Shown: positions 26,651 to 35,661, counted from the first letter of the stretch. The stretch: DNA of 64,000 nucleotides from Streptomyces caatingaensis (GCF_001187435.1 NZ_LFXA01000003.1:124001-188000); one strand, 5' to 3'. Notes: generated by a model not told the origin, from the letters alone. Numbers and translations: made by a program.

Positions 26651-28332
26651 ATGGCGATTCCGGGGGCCCGGGACGGTGGTTCGCGGCCGGCGGCCCCGGG
26701 GAGCGAGGACGAGGCGCGCCGGCTGTCGGTCCACGAGCTGGTGGGCCTGGCGGTCGGCTGCATGATCGGCTCCGGCTGGCTGTTCGCCTCGCTCGACGAG
26801 CGGCGCCGCGGGTTCGCCGCGCTGTGGACGTGGGGGCTGTGCGGCGCGCTGATGGCCGTCCTGGCGGCGGTCATGGTCGAGTTGGGGACGGCGCGGCCCA
26901 AGACCGGCGGGTTGATCTTCCTGCCGTTGCAGAGCAGCGGACCCCTGGTGGCGACGGTCATGGCCGCCGGTCTGTGGATCTTCTACCTGACCAACGGGGT
27001 CAGCGAGTCCATCGCGATGACGAAGGTCTTCTCGATCCCCTGGCCCGGCCTGCGGGACGCCGCCGGGCTCACCGGGTGGGGCTGGCCTGCGCCACGGGGT
27101 GCCTCGCGCTGATCGCCGCGGTGAACCTGCTGCCCGCCCGGCTGTTCGTCCGGCTCGTCCTGGGGCTGGCGGTGTGGAAGGTCGTCTTCCCGGTGCTGGT
27201 GGTCGTCGCGCTGTTCCGCTCGGGGGTCGACTTCCACCCGGCGCTGCACCAGCGGCGGGACGGCGGCGGAGGCGCCGCCGCCATGTCCGGACTGGTGAGT
27301 TCCGGCGTGCTGTTCGCGTACATCGGCTTCCAGGCGCCGCTGGACTTCGCGGGGAACGTCAAGCGCGAGGGCATCGGCGAGGAGGCCCGGCTGCGCAGGG
27401 CGGTGTACGGGACGCTGGCCGGTGCGGTCGTGCTCTACTGCGCCGCCCAGGTCGCCGTGCTGGGCCATCCCGGGCTCGCCGGGATCAACGCCGGCGACCC
27501 GGCGTCCCTGCTGCGGGTCGCGGACGAGCTGCGCTGGCCCCGGCCCGTCGTCCTGACCGACGCGCTGGTGGCGCCGCTGGGTTCGGGCCTGGTCTTCGCC
27601 TACGCGCTGACCCGCGAGGTCGCCGCGCTCAGCGCCGCGCACCTCACGCACCGCAAGCTGCAGACCGTCGGGGGCACGTTCCTCACGGTCCGCGGCCGCC
27701 CGTACGAGGTCTACTGGAAGGTGCTGCTGGTCAACTTCGTCCTCGGCACACTGCTCCTGTTCGGGGTGCACGGCGCCTGGCGGACGGTCACCTCGATGAA
27801 CGGCATCCTCACCCTGGTCGTCTACGCCATGCCCGGAGTGGTCCTGGTGGCGCTGAACCCCGCGTGCTCCGGGCGCCGGCGCGTCGTCCGCGGGATCCTG
27901 GCGCGGACCGGCTTCCTCGCCATCGCGCTGGCCCTGTACTGGGCCGAGGGCGGTGACCTGACCTGCGGGATGACCGCCCTGCTGCTGGGCGTCGTCCTCC
28001 TGCTGGGCCTTCCCTCGCTGGCCCGCTCCGCCCTGCCGGTCGTGGGACGGGGCGTCTACGACGCCAAGGAGCAGCTGACGCTGCTGCGGCGGTGGCGCAC
28101 CGACCCCGCGGCCGGGGCGGCCGTGCTGTTGCTGGGGTACCTGGGCGCGCTGACGCTGCTGCGCTCGCTGACCGAGGAGGGCGCGGCGGACGTCCGGGCG
28201 GGGGCGAGCCTGTGCGTCCTGGCGCTGGCCGCCGCGGTGTTCGAGGGGCTGGTGCGGCTGTCCCGGCGGCACGGGCGGCCGGACCCGTCCGCCGTTCCCC
28301 GGCGGGACGCGGCCGGCTCGGTCAGCAGCTGA
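26651..28332 (+). pseudogene. APC-family permease, interrupted by a -1 frameshift
   Basis: The N-terminal ~143 residues (LSVHELVGLAVGCMIGSGWLFASL ... SIAMTKVFSIPWPGLRDAAGLTGWG) are an APC transporter start in one frame. The remaining ~415 residues (LACATGCLALIAAVNLLPARL onward) continue in another frame to the end of a 12-helix amino acid/polyamine-type permease. The switch falls at the G-run 27078-27081; one extra G would restore a continuous protein. Either the gene is broken, the assembly has an indel in a homopolymer, or the site slips. Its last 11 bp overlap the convergent helical-protein gene. Confidence 0.75.
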
Positions 28333-30019
28333 CCGCGGCGGCCTCCGCGTCGAACCCGGCCTGGCGCAGCCGCCGCACCGCGCCGTCGCGCAGGTGGGCG
28401 TCGGTCCAGCGGCCCACCGTCGCGGAGAGCAGGGCCCGCCAGGCGGCCGGGTCCGCGACGGCGTCGCGGAGGTGGCCGACGATCAGGCCGACGTCCTCGG
28501 GGGTGATCCGCTGCTCGTTCTCCAGACAGCGTTCCAGCAGGTTCGTCGCGTCGGCGGTCAGCCCCGACCGGTACAGGCGGCCGGCGACCACGGTCACGAG
28601 CGTGACCCAGGCCCGGTGGTCGTGGCCCGAGTGCGAGGCGTCCGCGATCTCCTTGAGGGTCGTGTCGATGGTGTGGGTGTCCCGGGCCTCGCGGAGCGCG
28701 GTGAGGTAGCCGACGACGACGCCGGCGACCTCGCTGTCCGCGCCGAGCGCCAGCGCGGTGAGCCGCTCGGCGATCGTGCGGGCCGCCCGCCAGCGGTCCC
28801 CCCGCCGCTCGACCCGGTGCAGCAGGGCGGCGATCTCCTCCCCCGGGCGGCCGTCGACGTGCTCCGCCGCGACGAGCCGGAGCAGGCGGCCGCACTCCGG
28901 GTCGGCCCGGACGTGGCGCAGCGACTGCGCCAGGCCGTCCAGGTCGGCGACCGGTCGCGGTCCGTCCTGCGCCGCGGTGCCCGTCGCCACGATGTCCTTG
29001 AGCAGCTCGCGGACCGTCTTCGCCAGGCCCTCCGCGCTCCGCCAGTCGGCGACGATCTCCGCCAGCTCCCGCAGGCCGGTGCGGGCCGCGACGTGCCGGC
29101 GGACCGCCGCGCACTGCTCGGGGGCGTGCCGGGCCAACTGGTCGCAGAGGGGGACGATTTCGTAGCGTCCCCAGTGGCGGCCGATGTGCTCGGTGAGGGG
29201 GTCCGGGCCGCCCGTCGGGCGGCCGGCGAGGAGGCGGACGACGAGCCGGATGGTGGCCTCCACGCGCCCCAGGTCGCGCAGTTGCCCGTCGATCCACCGT
29301 TCCAGGATCCGCTCGGAGGGGCTGATCTCGTGCAGGGCGCCGACGAGGTCGTCGAGGCGCGCGGCCGGTCCGGCGCCGGCGGGGTGCGCGGCGGCGTCCT
29401 CGTCGACGGCGGCGAGCGTGCGGCTGAGCAACTCGGCGGCCTCCTCGTCGCATTCCTCGTCGCGCAGCGCGACGTAGAGCATGGCCTTGTCGGAGTTGCG
29501 GCGCCCCGAGCTGCTGTCGGTGAAGGCGCGGAGCGTCTTGGCCACCAGCGCGTCCCCGCCGAGGCGGCGGCACTCGCGGACGAACGCGGCGACGTCCGGG
29601 ACGGTCCGCTGGCGGGCGATGTCGCGGACGATGTCGTCGGTCTTGGGCGTCCGGCCGCCGTCCGGGCCCGACTCCGCCTCCCACTGGCGGCTGGTGAGCT
29701 CGGCGGCCTCCTTCACGCTCCGGCACAGCGCGGCGGTCGCCAGGACGCTGACGGCGTCGCGGTAGCCGAAGTGCCCCCGCTGTGCGGCCTCGATGAGGTC
29801 GGCGGTCGGGCGTCCGACCGCGAAGGCGTGCAGGGCCCGCATGGCGGTGGCGGGGCGGGGCGGCTCGCTGGTGTCGGTGACGGGCCGCTCCCCCTCCCGG
29901 ATGGCCTGCATCCTGCGGACGAACTCGCCGATGCCGCACGCCGTCACCCAGGTGTAGCCGAAGTCGGGCCGGTCGCGGGGCTCGTCCGCCGCGTCCCGGG
30001 GCGGGGGGTCGTCGGTCAT
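28322..30019 (-). CDS. Large alpha-helical protein of the caspase operon, function unknown
   Basis: 565 residues, soluble and almost entirely helical, with no family I recognise. The N-terminal ~60 residues (YTWVTACGIGEFVRRMQAI) precede a long series of ~35-50-residue helical units containing repeated aliphatic heptads and acidic patches (e.g. RDEECDEEAAELLSRTLAAV, ATIRLVVRLLAGR, WVTLVTVVAGRLYRSGLTAD), suggesting a TPR/HEAT-like superhelix. No NTP-binding motif is seen. Its ATG overlaps the stop of the caspase gene (ATGA), so it is cotranslated with it and probably binds or is cleaved by the protease. The 3' end overlaps the convergent permease. Confidence 0.7.
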   Translation of the reverse strand: MTDDPPPRDAADEPRDRPDFGYTWVTACGIGEFVRRMQAIREGERPVTDTSEPPRPATAMRALHAFAVGRPTADLIEAAQRGHFGYRDAVSVLATAALCRSVKEAAELTSRQWEAESGPDGGRTPKTDDIVRDIARQRTVPDVAAFVRECRRLGGDALVAKTLRAFTDSSSGRRNSDKAMLYVALRDEECDEEAAELLSRTLAAVDEDAAAHPAGAGPAARLDDLVGALHEISPSERILERWIDGQLRDLGRVEATIRLVVRLLAGRPTGGPDPLTEHIGRHWGRYEIVPLCDQLARHAPEQCAAVRRHVAARTGLRELAEIVADWRSAEGLAKTVRELLKDIVATGTAAQDGPRPVADLDGLAQSLRHVRADPECGRLLRLVAAEHVDGRPGEEIAALLHRVERRGDRWRAARTIAERLTALALGADSEVAGVVVGYLTALREARDTHTIDTTLKEIADASHSGHDHRAWVTLVTVVAGRLYRSGLTADATNLLERCLENEQRITPEDVGLIVGHLRDAVADPAAWRALLSATVGRWTDAHLRDGAVRRLRQAGFDAEAAAVSC

Positions 30020-31047
30020 GGGCGCAGCGCCCGCTCCGCCTTGTTCCAGTACCGGGCGAAGTCGCGGGGGGACCGGAACCTGAGGGATGCCTGTTCGTCG
30101 ATGCGCCGCGCGACGGCGGCGGCGCCTTCCCGGTGCGAGGTGCGCAGCAGGGCGACCACGTCGCCGGTCTTGCGGGGGTCGTTCAGCAGCTCCTCCAGGT
30201 CGCAGTCGCTGCCCCGCAGGAGGGCGGCGGCCCATTCCTCGGCGCCGACGGGGCTGTCCGGGCGCGGGGCGCGCCTGGCGGGGTCCATCCGGTTGGTGAA
30301 CAGGGCCCGGCCCTCGCGGGCGTCGTTGAGCAGCATCCGGGGCCTGTCGTGGGCGAACCGGCAGCGGCGCATCTCGTTCTCCACGGCGTCGCGGAGCATG
30401 CCGAGGGTCAGCTCGGGCTGGTGGTCGGTGGTGCCGTTCCTGAGGACGTCGAGCGTGTGCCCGCTGAAGGGCGTGCACTCCGCCAGCGGACCCGGGAGGG
30501 CCTCGCAACCGAGCGGCCAGGCCCGGACGTTGTCGTCCTTGAGCGCGGTCAGCACGCAGGTGCCCTGGCCGGAGTCGTCGAGGACGCCGGGGAGGGAGTC
30601 GAGGCCGTTGCCCAGGTGGGGCAGCATGTTGGAGTAACAGCAGTCGGCGATCAGGACCTTGAGGTCGGCCCGGCACAGGCGCATCGCCCGGTACAGGTAC
30701 CAGCTCGACAGCCAGGTCCAGGGCTTGTCCTTGTACGACGAGCCGACGGAGAAGTGCACTTCGGCGCCGGGGACGTCGCCCCAGTAGGCGCCGTGCCCGA
30801 TGTAGACGACCATGAGGATGTCGCCCGGCCCGGTGCGGCGGGCCTCCGTCTCCAGGGCCGACATCACGCTCTCGGCGGTTCTGACCTCCTCGGGCATCAG
30901 CACGCGGCAGCGGTCCTTCCCCCACATGGGGTTGCCGGCCAGCACCTCGCCGTACTGGACGGCGCTCACGCCGATCTCGTCGTAGCGCGGGACCCCCGAG
31001 TCCGGGGCGTACTCGGCGGGCCCGATCACCAGCGCCCGGGAGGTCAC
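30016..31047 (-). CDS. Caspase-domain (peptidase C14) protease
   Basis: 343 residues. The caspase-like core runs over residues ~1-230: an N-terminal strand SRALVIGPAEYA, the catalytic His in MVVYIGHGAYWG (His85) and the catalytic Cys in KVLIADCCYSN (Cys137, in the D-x-C-x-S position). The C-terminal ~120 residues are helical and may be an effector-associated or partner-binding module. Bacterial caspase-like proteases in such operons are thought to be triggered effectors of conflict or death systems. GTG at SRALVIG is preferred because it lies 1 nt after the upstream stop; another GTG 16 codons earlier would overlap the preceding gene. Confidence 0.8.
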   Translation of the reverse strand: MTSRALVIGPAEYAPDSGVPRYDEIGVSAVQYGEVLAGNPMWGKDRCRVLMPEEVRTAESVMSALETEARRTGPGDILMVVYIGHGAYWGDVPGAEVHFSVGSSYKDKPWTWLSSWYLYRAMRLCRADLKVLIADCCYSNMLPHLGNGLDSLPGVLDDSGQGTCVLTALKDDNVRAWPLGCEALPGPLAECTPFSGHTLDVLRNGTTDHQPELTLGMLRDAVENEMRRCRFAHDRPRMLLNDAREGRALFTNRMDPARRAPRPDSPVGAEEWAAALLRGSDCDLEELLNDPRKTGDVVALLRTSHREGAAAVARRIDEQASLRFRSPRDFARYWNKAERALRP

Positions 31048-31048
31048 G

Positions 31049-31393
31049 TCAGCCGCCCGGGCCGTCGGGGCCGGTCCCGCCGGCGGCGTCGGCACCGGTC
31101 ACGGACGACGTGTCGACGCGCGCCCGCGGCGGGTCGTCCAGCCGCTCCGCGCGCCAGCGGGCGACGCACCGCTTGACGGCCTCCAGCGCGTACTCCAGGG
31201 ACATTTCGGCGCCCTTGGCGATCACGGCCTCCAGCAGGATGTGCGAGAGATCGCCGGAGAGGGCGGGCCCCTCGTCGACCTCCTCGCAGCGCCAGGACAG
31301 CCGGGTGGCCCGTTCGAGCTCGTCGCGCATGCGGCGCGGCCCGTCCAGCCCCAGCCGTCCCTCGACGGCCACCGTGACCCTCGTCGCCTCCAT
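31049..31393 (-). CDS. EACC1-like small protein preceding caspase gene
   Basis: 114 residues. It has a strand-rich start (TRVTVAVEGRLG), a central helix-turn (MRDELERATRLSWRCEEVDE), then DLSHILLEAVIAKGAEMSLEYALEAVKRCVARW and a polar tail. Length, layout and position as first gene before a caspase match the 'effector-associated constant component' (EACC1) proteins of actinomycete conflict systems, which are thought to link sensing modules to effectors. Sequence similarity is only suggestive. It is followed by the protease after 1 nt and by the helical protein through an ATGA overlap. Confidence 0.5.
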   Translation of the reverse strand: MEATRVTVAVEGRLGLDGPRRMRDELERATRLSWRCEEVDEGPALSGDLSHILLEAVIAKGAEMSLEYALEAVKRCVARWRAERLDDPPRARVDTSSVTGADAAGGTGPDGPGG

Positions 31394-31644
31394 GCACGCC
31401 CCCGTCCCGCTCCCCTGCCCCACTGCCCGGCCGGGCCCAGTATCCCACCGGGCGATCAGCCGCGAGGGACGCCAGGGGGCTCTCCCCACAGCGCAGTTGG
31501 TCGGAACACGGCGCACGACAACCGCACGCGCGCCCCTGCCGCCGCACCCCCGTCCGGCACGCGCTCCGCCGTCGACGACAATGGGCACGGCGGCGCACGC
31601 GCCTCGCGGACGAAGAAGGAGACGAAAGAGAAGAAGGAGAAGAC

Positions 31645-32217
31645 GTGACCACGGCGGAGACCACCGACTGGCGCCGCGACCGCATCGGCAGCGCGCTGCG
31701 GGGCGAGAACCCCACCGTCCTGCGGCGCTTGGGGGCGGGCTTCGCGGCGATCGGGGACACCCAGTTCCTGCCGGGCTACTCGGTCCTCCTCGTGGACGAC
31801 CCGGGCGTGCAGCGCCTCGGCGACCTGACGCGACCGCGCCGGCGGGCGTTCCTGGAGGGTCTGGACCTCCTCGGCGAGGCCGTCGAACGCGCCTGCCACG
31901 CCCACGATCCGGCGTTCCGCCGCGTGAACCTGGAGATCCTCGGCAACACCGACCCGTACCTGCACGCGCACATCTGGCCCCGGTACGACTGGGAACCCGC
32001 CGAGCTCGTCCGCCTGCCCGTCTGGCTGTACCCGCGCGACGGTTGGACGGACGCGCGGCACGCCCTCGGGCCCCGGCACGAGCCCCTGCGGAGGGCGATA
32101 GGCGCCGAACTCGACCGCCTGGCGGCCGCTGCGGAGAGGGAAGACCCGGACGGGCCCGGCCTCCCCGGCGGCGGAAGCGCCTGTCGACCGTCATGCGGGT
32201 CCGCCGGACCGGCATGA
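31645..32217 (+). CDS. HIT-family nucleotide hydrolase/transferase-like protein
   Basis: 190 residues. A histidine-triad-like domain: LPGYSVLLVDDPGVQRLGDL, a long helix, NLEILGNTDPYLHAHIWPRY with H-x-H as the triad core. HIT proteins split nucleoside phosphoramidates or dinucleoside polyphosphates. The GTG start follows AAGGAG. The upstream leader is unusually purine-rich (GAAGAAGGAGA-type repeats). The last ~25 residues are low-complexity and may reflect a shifted stop. It is divergent from the EACC1-like gene with ~250 bp between them; no functional link is evident. Confidence 0.75.
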   Translation: MTTAETTDWRRDRIGSALRGENPTVLRRLGAGFAAIGDTQFLPGYSVLLVDDPGVQRLGDLTRPRRRAFLEGLDLLGEAVERACHAHDPAFRRVNLEILGNTDPYLHAHIWPRYDWEPAELVRLPVWLYPRDGWTDARHALGPRHEPLRRAIGAELDRLAAAAEREDPDGPGLPGGGSACRPSCGSAGPA

Positions 32218-32252
32218 CGGCCTGTCTGGGTCGGGCCGACGGCGGTGACCGC

Positions 32253-32588
32253 TCAGCCGAACTTCACGAACGTCGGGAACGGCGCGGAGTAGACGTCGGA
32301 CTGGCGGGAGCCGAGGAACCGGCTGCTCGACGTGCAGCCGCTGTTCGTGTAGAGCCGGGCGTCCGTGTCGGTGTCGTTGGTCGCCTGGCGGGCGCCGCCG
32401 GGAATGGCCAGGCACTGGCCGTTCGGTGTCGAGCCCAGGAAGGTCTCGGCTCCGGTGTCGGCCCGGGTGTAGAAGAACGTCCCTTCCGCCGCCTGCGCCG
32501 ATGCGGCCACCCCGGTCAGCGCCATCAGCGCCGCCGCCCCCGCGGCCGCCACGATCCTGGCCGAACGCCTCAGCGTCGGTGCGTACAT
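32253..32588 (-). CDS. Small secreted protein, unknown function
   Basis: 111 residues. The ATG follows AAGGAAGGAG and opens a clear signal peptide (RRSARIVAAAGAAALMALTG ... ASAQA). The ~75-residue mature part is polar, with two cysteines (NGQCLAIPGG and NSGCTSSSRF) that could form one disulphide, and tandem Thr/Asp (NDTDTDARLYTNSG). I recognise no family. Two mirrored CTTCGAAGG palindromes lie just upstream. Confidence 0.7.
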   Translation of the reverse strand: MYAPTLRRSARIVAAAGAAALMALTGVAASAQAAEGTFFYTRADTGAETFLGSTPNGQCLAIPGGARQATNDTDTDARLYTNSGCTSSSRFLGSRQSDVYSAPFPTFVKFG

Positions 32589-32877
32589 GGTCGGGCTCCT
32601 TCCTTCGAAGGGAACTGCCGGTACGGACAATCCGTCACCGGCCGAACAAGCGTCTCTTGCTCCCCTTCGAAGGAAAATCACCCACAAGAGGGGCGTAAGT
32701 CCGACAAGGAACAGCATTCCCTCACGCCCGGGAGCGAGCGGCGGAACCTCCTCCCCGAGCTTTTTCACCAGCGACGTGGAGGGGTCCTGTGCGGGCGCCC
32801 TCCCCCGCGGCCAGGGATCTGCCGCGGGGCGGCCGCACGGGCCACGGAGCGCATAGCCGCGCTGAATTGACGAGGCG
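32589..32877. other. Promoter-side spacer of the small secreted gene
   Basis: Non-coding on both strands as far as I can see. It contains the pair of CTTCGAAGG palindromes described separately. The remainder is A/G-rich near 32670-32720 (AAGGAAAATC, ACAAGGAACAGC) and otherwise featureless up to the SDR remnant. Confidence 0.4.
32601..32675. repeat. Two mirrored CTTCGAAGG palindromes
   Basis: TCCTTCGAAGGGA at 32601-32613 and CCCCTTCGAAGGAA at 32662-32675 each contain the 9-10-bp palindrome CCTTCGAAGG and are reverse complements of each other including flanks, 48 bp apart. They lie just upstream of the small secreted gene's ribosome-binding site and may be a paired operator. Confidence 0.5.
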
Positions 32878-32973
32878 TCACGTATTCGACGGTGCCGACC
32901 TGGCCGGCCCCGCGTTGTTGACGAGGGCGTCGAGCCGGCCGTGCTCGGCGATCACCTCCGCCCTCCTCGGACG
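32878..32973 (-). pseudogene. Short-chain dehydrogenase (SDR) gene remnant
   Basis: On the minus strand a ~28-residue frame ending in TGA reads EVIAEHGRLDALVNNAGPA, the conserved NNAG region of classical SDR oxidoreductases. Neither the N-terminal cofactor motif nor the catalytic YxxxK is near it, so only a fragment of a former SDR gene remains. It ends next to the amidase gene's stop. Confidence 0.65.
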
Positions 32974-32982
32974 CGGCGCCCG

Positions 32983-34206
32983 TTACCGGGCCTGCTCCAT
33001 GCGCCCGGCGACCTGCTCACGCAGGGTGGGGAGCAGCGCGTAGAGGTCCTCGCCCGGGCAGAGCGTCTGGTACACGTCGCGGTGGCCCGAGATGACGTCC
33101 ACCGTGCGCGGCTTCTGGCCGGGGAAGTCCAGGACGGCCTTGCCCCGCGGTGCCAGCTCGTACTGGGCGCCCTTCCAGGCGAGGATGTCGCGGACGCCCT
33201 CGAGCATGTCGTTCCCCGGCTTGCCGCCGCCCTTCTCGGTGGGCTCGAAGTTGCCGAGGGTGGCGACGCCGAGGGTGCCGGTGTTGTAGCCGGCGGCGTG
33301 GCCGCCGAGGATCGCCTTGGGGTCGGCGGAGGGGTTGGCGGCGATGCTGCCCCGGCGCCCCTCCCATATGCCGCCGAAGCGGTCGACGACGAAGTGGTAC
33401 GGGAAGTCGCCGTACTTCTGGTTGTCGATCTTGTCGGCGTAGATGGCGCGCATCAGGCTGGGCACGTCTTCGGGGCGGTAGTCGTTGCCGTTGACGGTGT
33501 GGTGGACGACCATCGCGCGGACGGTTGCCATCCCCTTGAGCCCGGGGTCGGCCTTGGACTCGTCCGCGCCCCAGTCGGCACGGGTGTGGACCGCGGGCAT
33601 CAGCCGGTCGGCGGCGGAGGTCCCGGCCGTGCCGACGGCGGCCGCGACGGGCTTCATGGTCAGACGCGGGGCCCGCCCGCCGCGGCCCGCGTCCGCCTTC
33701 TTGTCCGGGTTGATGAGGGAGAGCCGCAGGTTCTTGGGGAGTTCGCCCTTCTCCGTGGTCAGGCGCAGCTGGACGCCGTCGGAGGTGTCGGAGAAGAAGA
33801 CCCCGGAGCCGGCGCGTCCGGCCTCGTCGGAGTCCTGGTCGCCGGCGAGCGGGACGTCCTGCCATGCGGTCCACGCGCCGTCGCGGTGGAAGCGTGCTAC
33901 GGCGTGCGCCCCGCGGTCGAGGCGCACGCCCTTCTCCCAGGAGAGGCTGACGGCGCGGAACGGTGCGGTGGAGTTCTTCTCCACCGTGATCTCGCGCCCT
34001 GTCCTGCCGGACGCGGTGCCGGGCCGCGGTTCGCCCGTCGAACCGGTCAGCGGGACGTTCGTCATCTGCGTCGTGGGCGCGACGTCCGCGACGGGTGCGG
34101 CGAGGTCCGACGGGGTGGGCGGCTGCTGGGCCGTCAGGACGGCGGCGGCGAGGACGCCGCCGGTCAGCAGAGTGGTGGCCGCTCGGAACATGCGTATGCG
34201 TGGCAT
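32983..34206 (-). CDS. Secreted peptidoglycan-recognition/N-acetylmuramoyl-L-alanine amidase (Amidase_2)
   Basis: 407 residues. Signal peptide (RMFRAATTLLTGGVLAAAVL), a ~170-residue N-terminal beta-rich region, then a PGRP/amidase domain: RADWGADESKA, zinc His in MVVHHTVNGNDY, FPYHFVVDRFGGIWEGRRGS, GGHAAGYNTGTLGVATLGNF and the second His/Cys ligands in ISGHRDVYQTLCPG. It cleaves or binds the bond between MurNAc and the L-Ala of the stem peptide in the cell wall. The start is uncertain: an in-frame ATG lies 16 codons earlier, and neither has a strong Shine-Dalgarno. Confidence 0.8.
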   Translation of the reverse strand: MPRIRMFRAATTLLTGGVLAAAVLTAQQPPTPSDLAAPVADVAPTTQMTNVPLTGSTGEPRPGTASGRTGREITVEKNSTAPFRAVSLSWEKGVRLDRGAHAVARFHRDGAWTAWQDVPLAGDQDSDEAGRAGSGVFFSDTSDGVQLRLTTEKGELPKNLRLSLINPDKKADAGRGGRAPRLTMKPVAAAVGTAGTSAADRLMPAVHTRADWGADESKADPGLKGMATVRAMVVHHTVNGNDYRPEDVPSLMRAIYADKIDNQKYGDFPYHFVVDRFGGIWEGRRGSIAANPSADPKAILGGHAAGYNTGTLGVATLGNFEPTEKGGGKPGNDMLEGVRDILAWKGAQYELAPRGKAVLDFPGQKPRTVDVISGHRDVYQTLCPGEDLYALLPTLREQVAGRMEQAR

Positions 34207-34307
34207 CGGGGAGTTTCCGGTGAAACGGGCCGGCCGGCCCGAAATGATCATGGACATACGCAGTACATCACAACGAGCGGGGAGGAAACAGCACTTATGG
34301 CCGAGAA

Positions 34308-35447
34308 CTAGCGCAGGGCGATGCGCTGCAGGTCCTCGCCGACGACGACCGGGCCCCGGTAGCCGTTCCGGGCCCACGCCTCCCACCTGCCGGTGTCGAT
34401 CCGGGGGGCGGCCATGTCGGCGATGTGGCTGAGCACCAGCTTCTTCGCGCCCGAGCGCTCCGCGACGGGCCCGAGCTTCTGCACCTCGACGTGGGACTGC
34501 AGCAGGTGGTCGCGCAGGGCGGGCGGCATGGGCGCGCCCTGGACGTTGATCGCCTCGTGGACCAGGATGTCGGTGTCCTGGGCGAGGGCGGGGAGGTTGT
34601 CGGTGTAGGTGGTGTCGCCGGAGAACGTGACCGAGCCGTACGCGGTGTCGAAGCGGAAGGCGAACGACGGGAACACCGGCCCGTGCGGCACCAGGACGGC
34701 GGAGACGCGCACCTTCTCGTCGCTCATCACCGGGAACGGCCGCATCGTGGGCGCCGTGCGCCGGTAACTGGCGCCCGCGGAGGCGGGAACGGCGATCTCG
34801 TGGACGTTCATCAAGGTGGTGACGTCCGGGGAACCGGCGTCGCGCAGGAAGACATTGCTGGAATAGGCGTGGGCACGGTGGCAGTTCTCGGTCATCGCCC
34901 GGGTGCCGGGGGTCGGGTCGGACGGGCAGATCACCGGCGCCGGGCCGCCGCCGGAGGCGGGCGGCAGCCCGCCGGCCGGGCCGGGCCCGTACACGTCGAC
35001 CGGTCCGGCGGCGCCGAGGGGGCCGTGGGGGTCGTTGCCGCCGAGGACGAAGTAGTCGTAGTAGTCGGCGACATGGTCGATGTGCAGGTGGGTGAGGAAG
35101 ATCGCGCGAATCTTGTCGAACGCGAGCCCCGCCCTCACGAATTGGGTCACGGAGGCGCGCCCGCAGTCGACGAGGTAGATCCGGCCGTCCACGACCAGGG
35201 CCGTGGATATCCCGGCACGGTCCGGCCTCGGCGGCGGCCCGGCCTGGGTGCCCAGCAGGACGAGTTCCAGCCCGGCGCCGGCCGCCTTGCCCTCCCGGGG
35301 CGCGGCGGAGGCGGCCGGTGTGCCGAATCCCCCGCCCGCCAGCCCCAACGCCAGTCCGGCGCCGCCGGCGGCCGCCAGCAGTCGCCGGCGCCCTATTCGC
35401 GTCGCGTCCTGGGTACCGGTCCCGGTGCCGTCGCACGATCCACACAT
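34308..35447 (-). CDS. Tat-exported MBL-fold metallohydrolase
   Basis: 379 residues. The Tat signal IGRRRLLAAAGGAGLALGLAG follows a CGSC-containing leader, so export of a folded metalloenzyme is expected. The metallo-beta-lactamase fold has FLTHLHIDHVADYYDYFVLG (H-x-H-x-D-H), a further aspartate in TFSGDTTYTDN and a C-terminal His in LVLSHIADMAAP, a layout close to RNase Z/arylsulfatase-like hydrolases. It probably hydrolyses a small ester or phosphodiester outside the cell. GAAGGGA precedes the ATG. The coding frame upstream of the chosen start is a repetitive GNDGTGNDG tract. Confidence 0.8.
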   Translation of the reverse strand: MCGSCDGTGTGTQDATRIGRRRLLAAAGGAGLALGLAGGGFGTPAASAAPREGKAAGAGLELVLLGTQAGPPPRPDRAGISTALVVDGRIYLVDCGRASVTQFVRAGLAFDKIRAIFLTHLHIDHVADYYDYFVLGGNDPHGPLGAAGPVDVYGPGPAGGLPPASGGGPAPVICPSDPTPGTRAMTENCHRAHAYSSNVFLRDAGSPDVTTLMNVHEIAVPASAGASYRRTAPTMRPFPVMSDEKVRVSAVLVPHGPVFPSFAFRFDTAYGSVTFSGDTTYTDNLPALAQDTDILVHEAINVQGAPMPPALRDHLLQSHVEVQKLGPVAERSGAKKLVLSHIADMAAPRIDTGRWEAWARNGYRGPVVVGEDLQRIALR

Positions 35448-35661
35448 GGCGCGTCCCTTCCCGTCGTTGCCCGTACCGTCGTTGCCCGTCCCGTCGTCGG
35501 CCGGATCCCGCACACAGCCGCACGCGACGACGTCGTCCCCGCCGAACCGCCGTCTGCTCGCTGCTCGCGGGGGCAGGAGTGATCACGCTACCTCCCGGCT
35601 GCGGCGTGGCGGGAGGCCGAGTCCGCACAACCGCCGGTCTCCGGGCGGCCGGACGCGCCGT

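Noticed and set aside
26569..27080. N-terminal ~170 codons of the longer permease frame
   Set aside because: In that frame the segment is a shadow of the true permease N-terminus, which is read one frame over with clear membrane segments.
27070..27090. Programmed ribosomal frameshift in the permease
   Set aside because: There is a short G-run but no slippery heptamer followed by a defined stimulatory structure; an indel is the simpler explanation.
31048..31095. Earlier GTG start for the caspase gene
   Set aside because: It would overlap the EACC1-like gene by 47 bp and adds only a Pro/Ala-rich segment; the GTG right after the upstream stop is a better fit.
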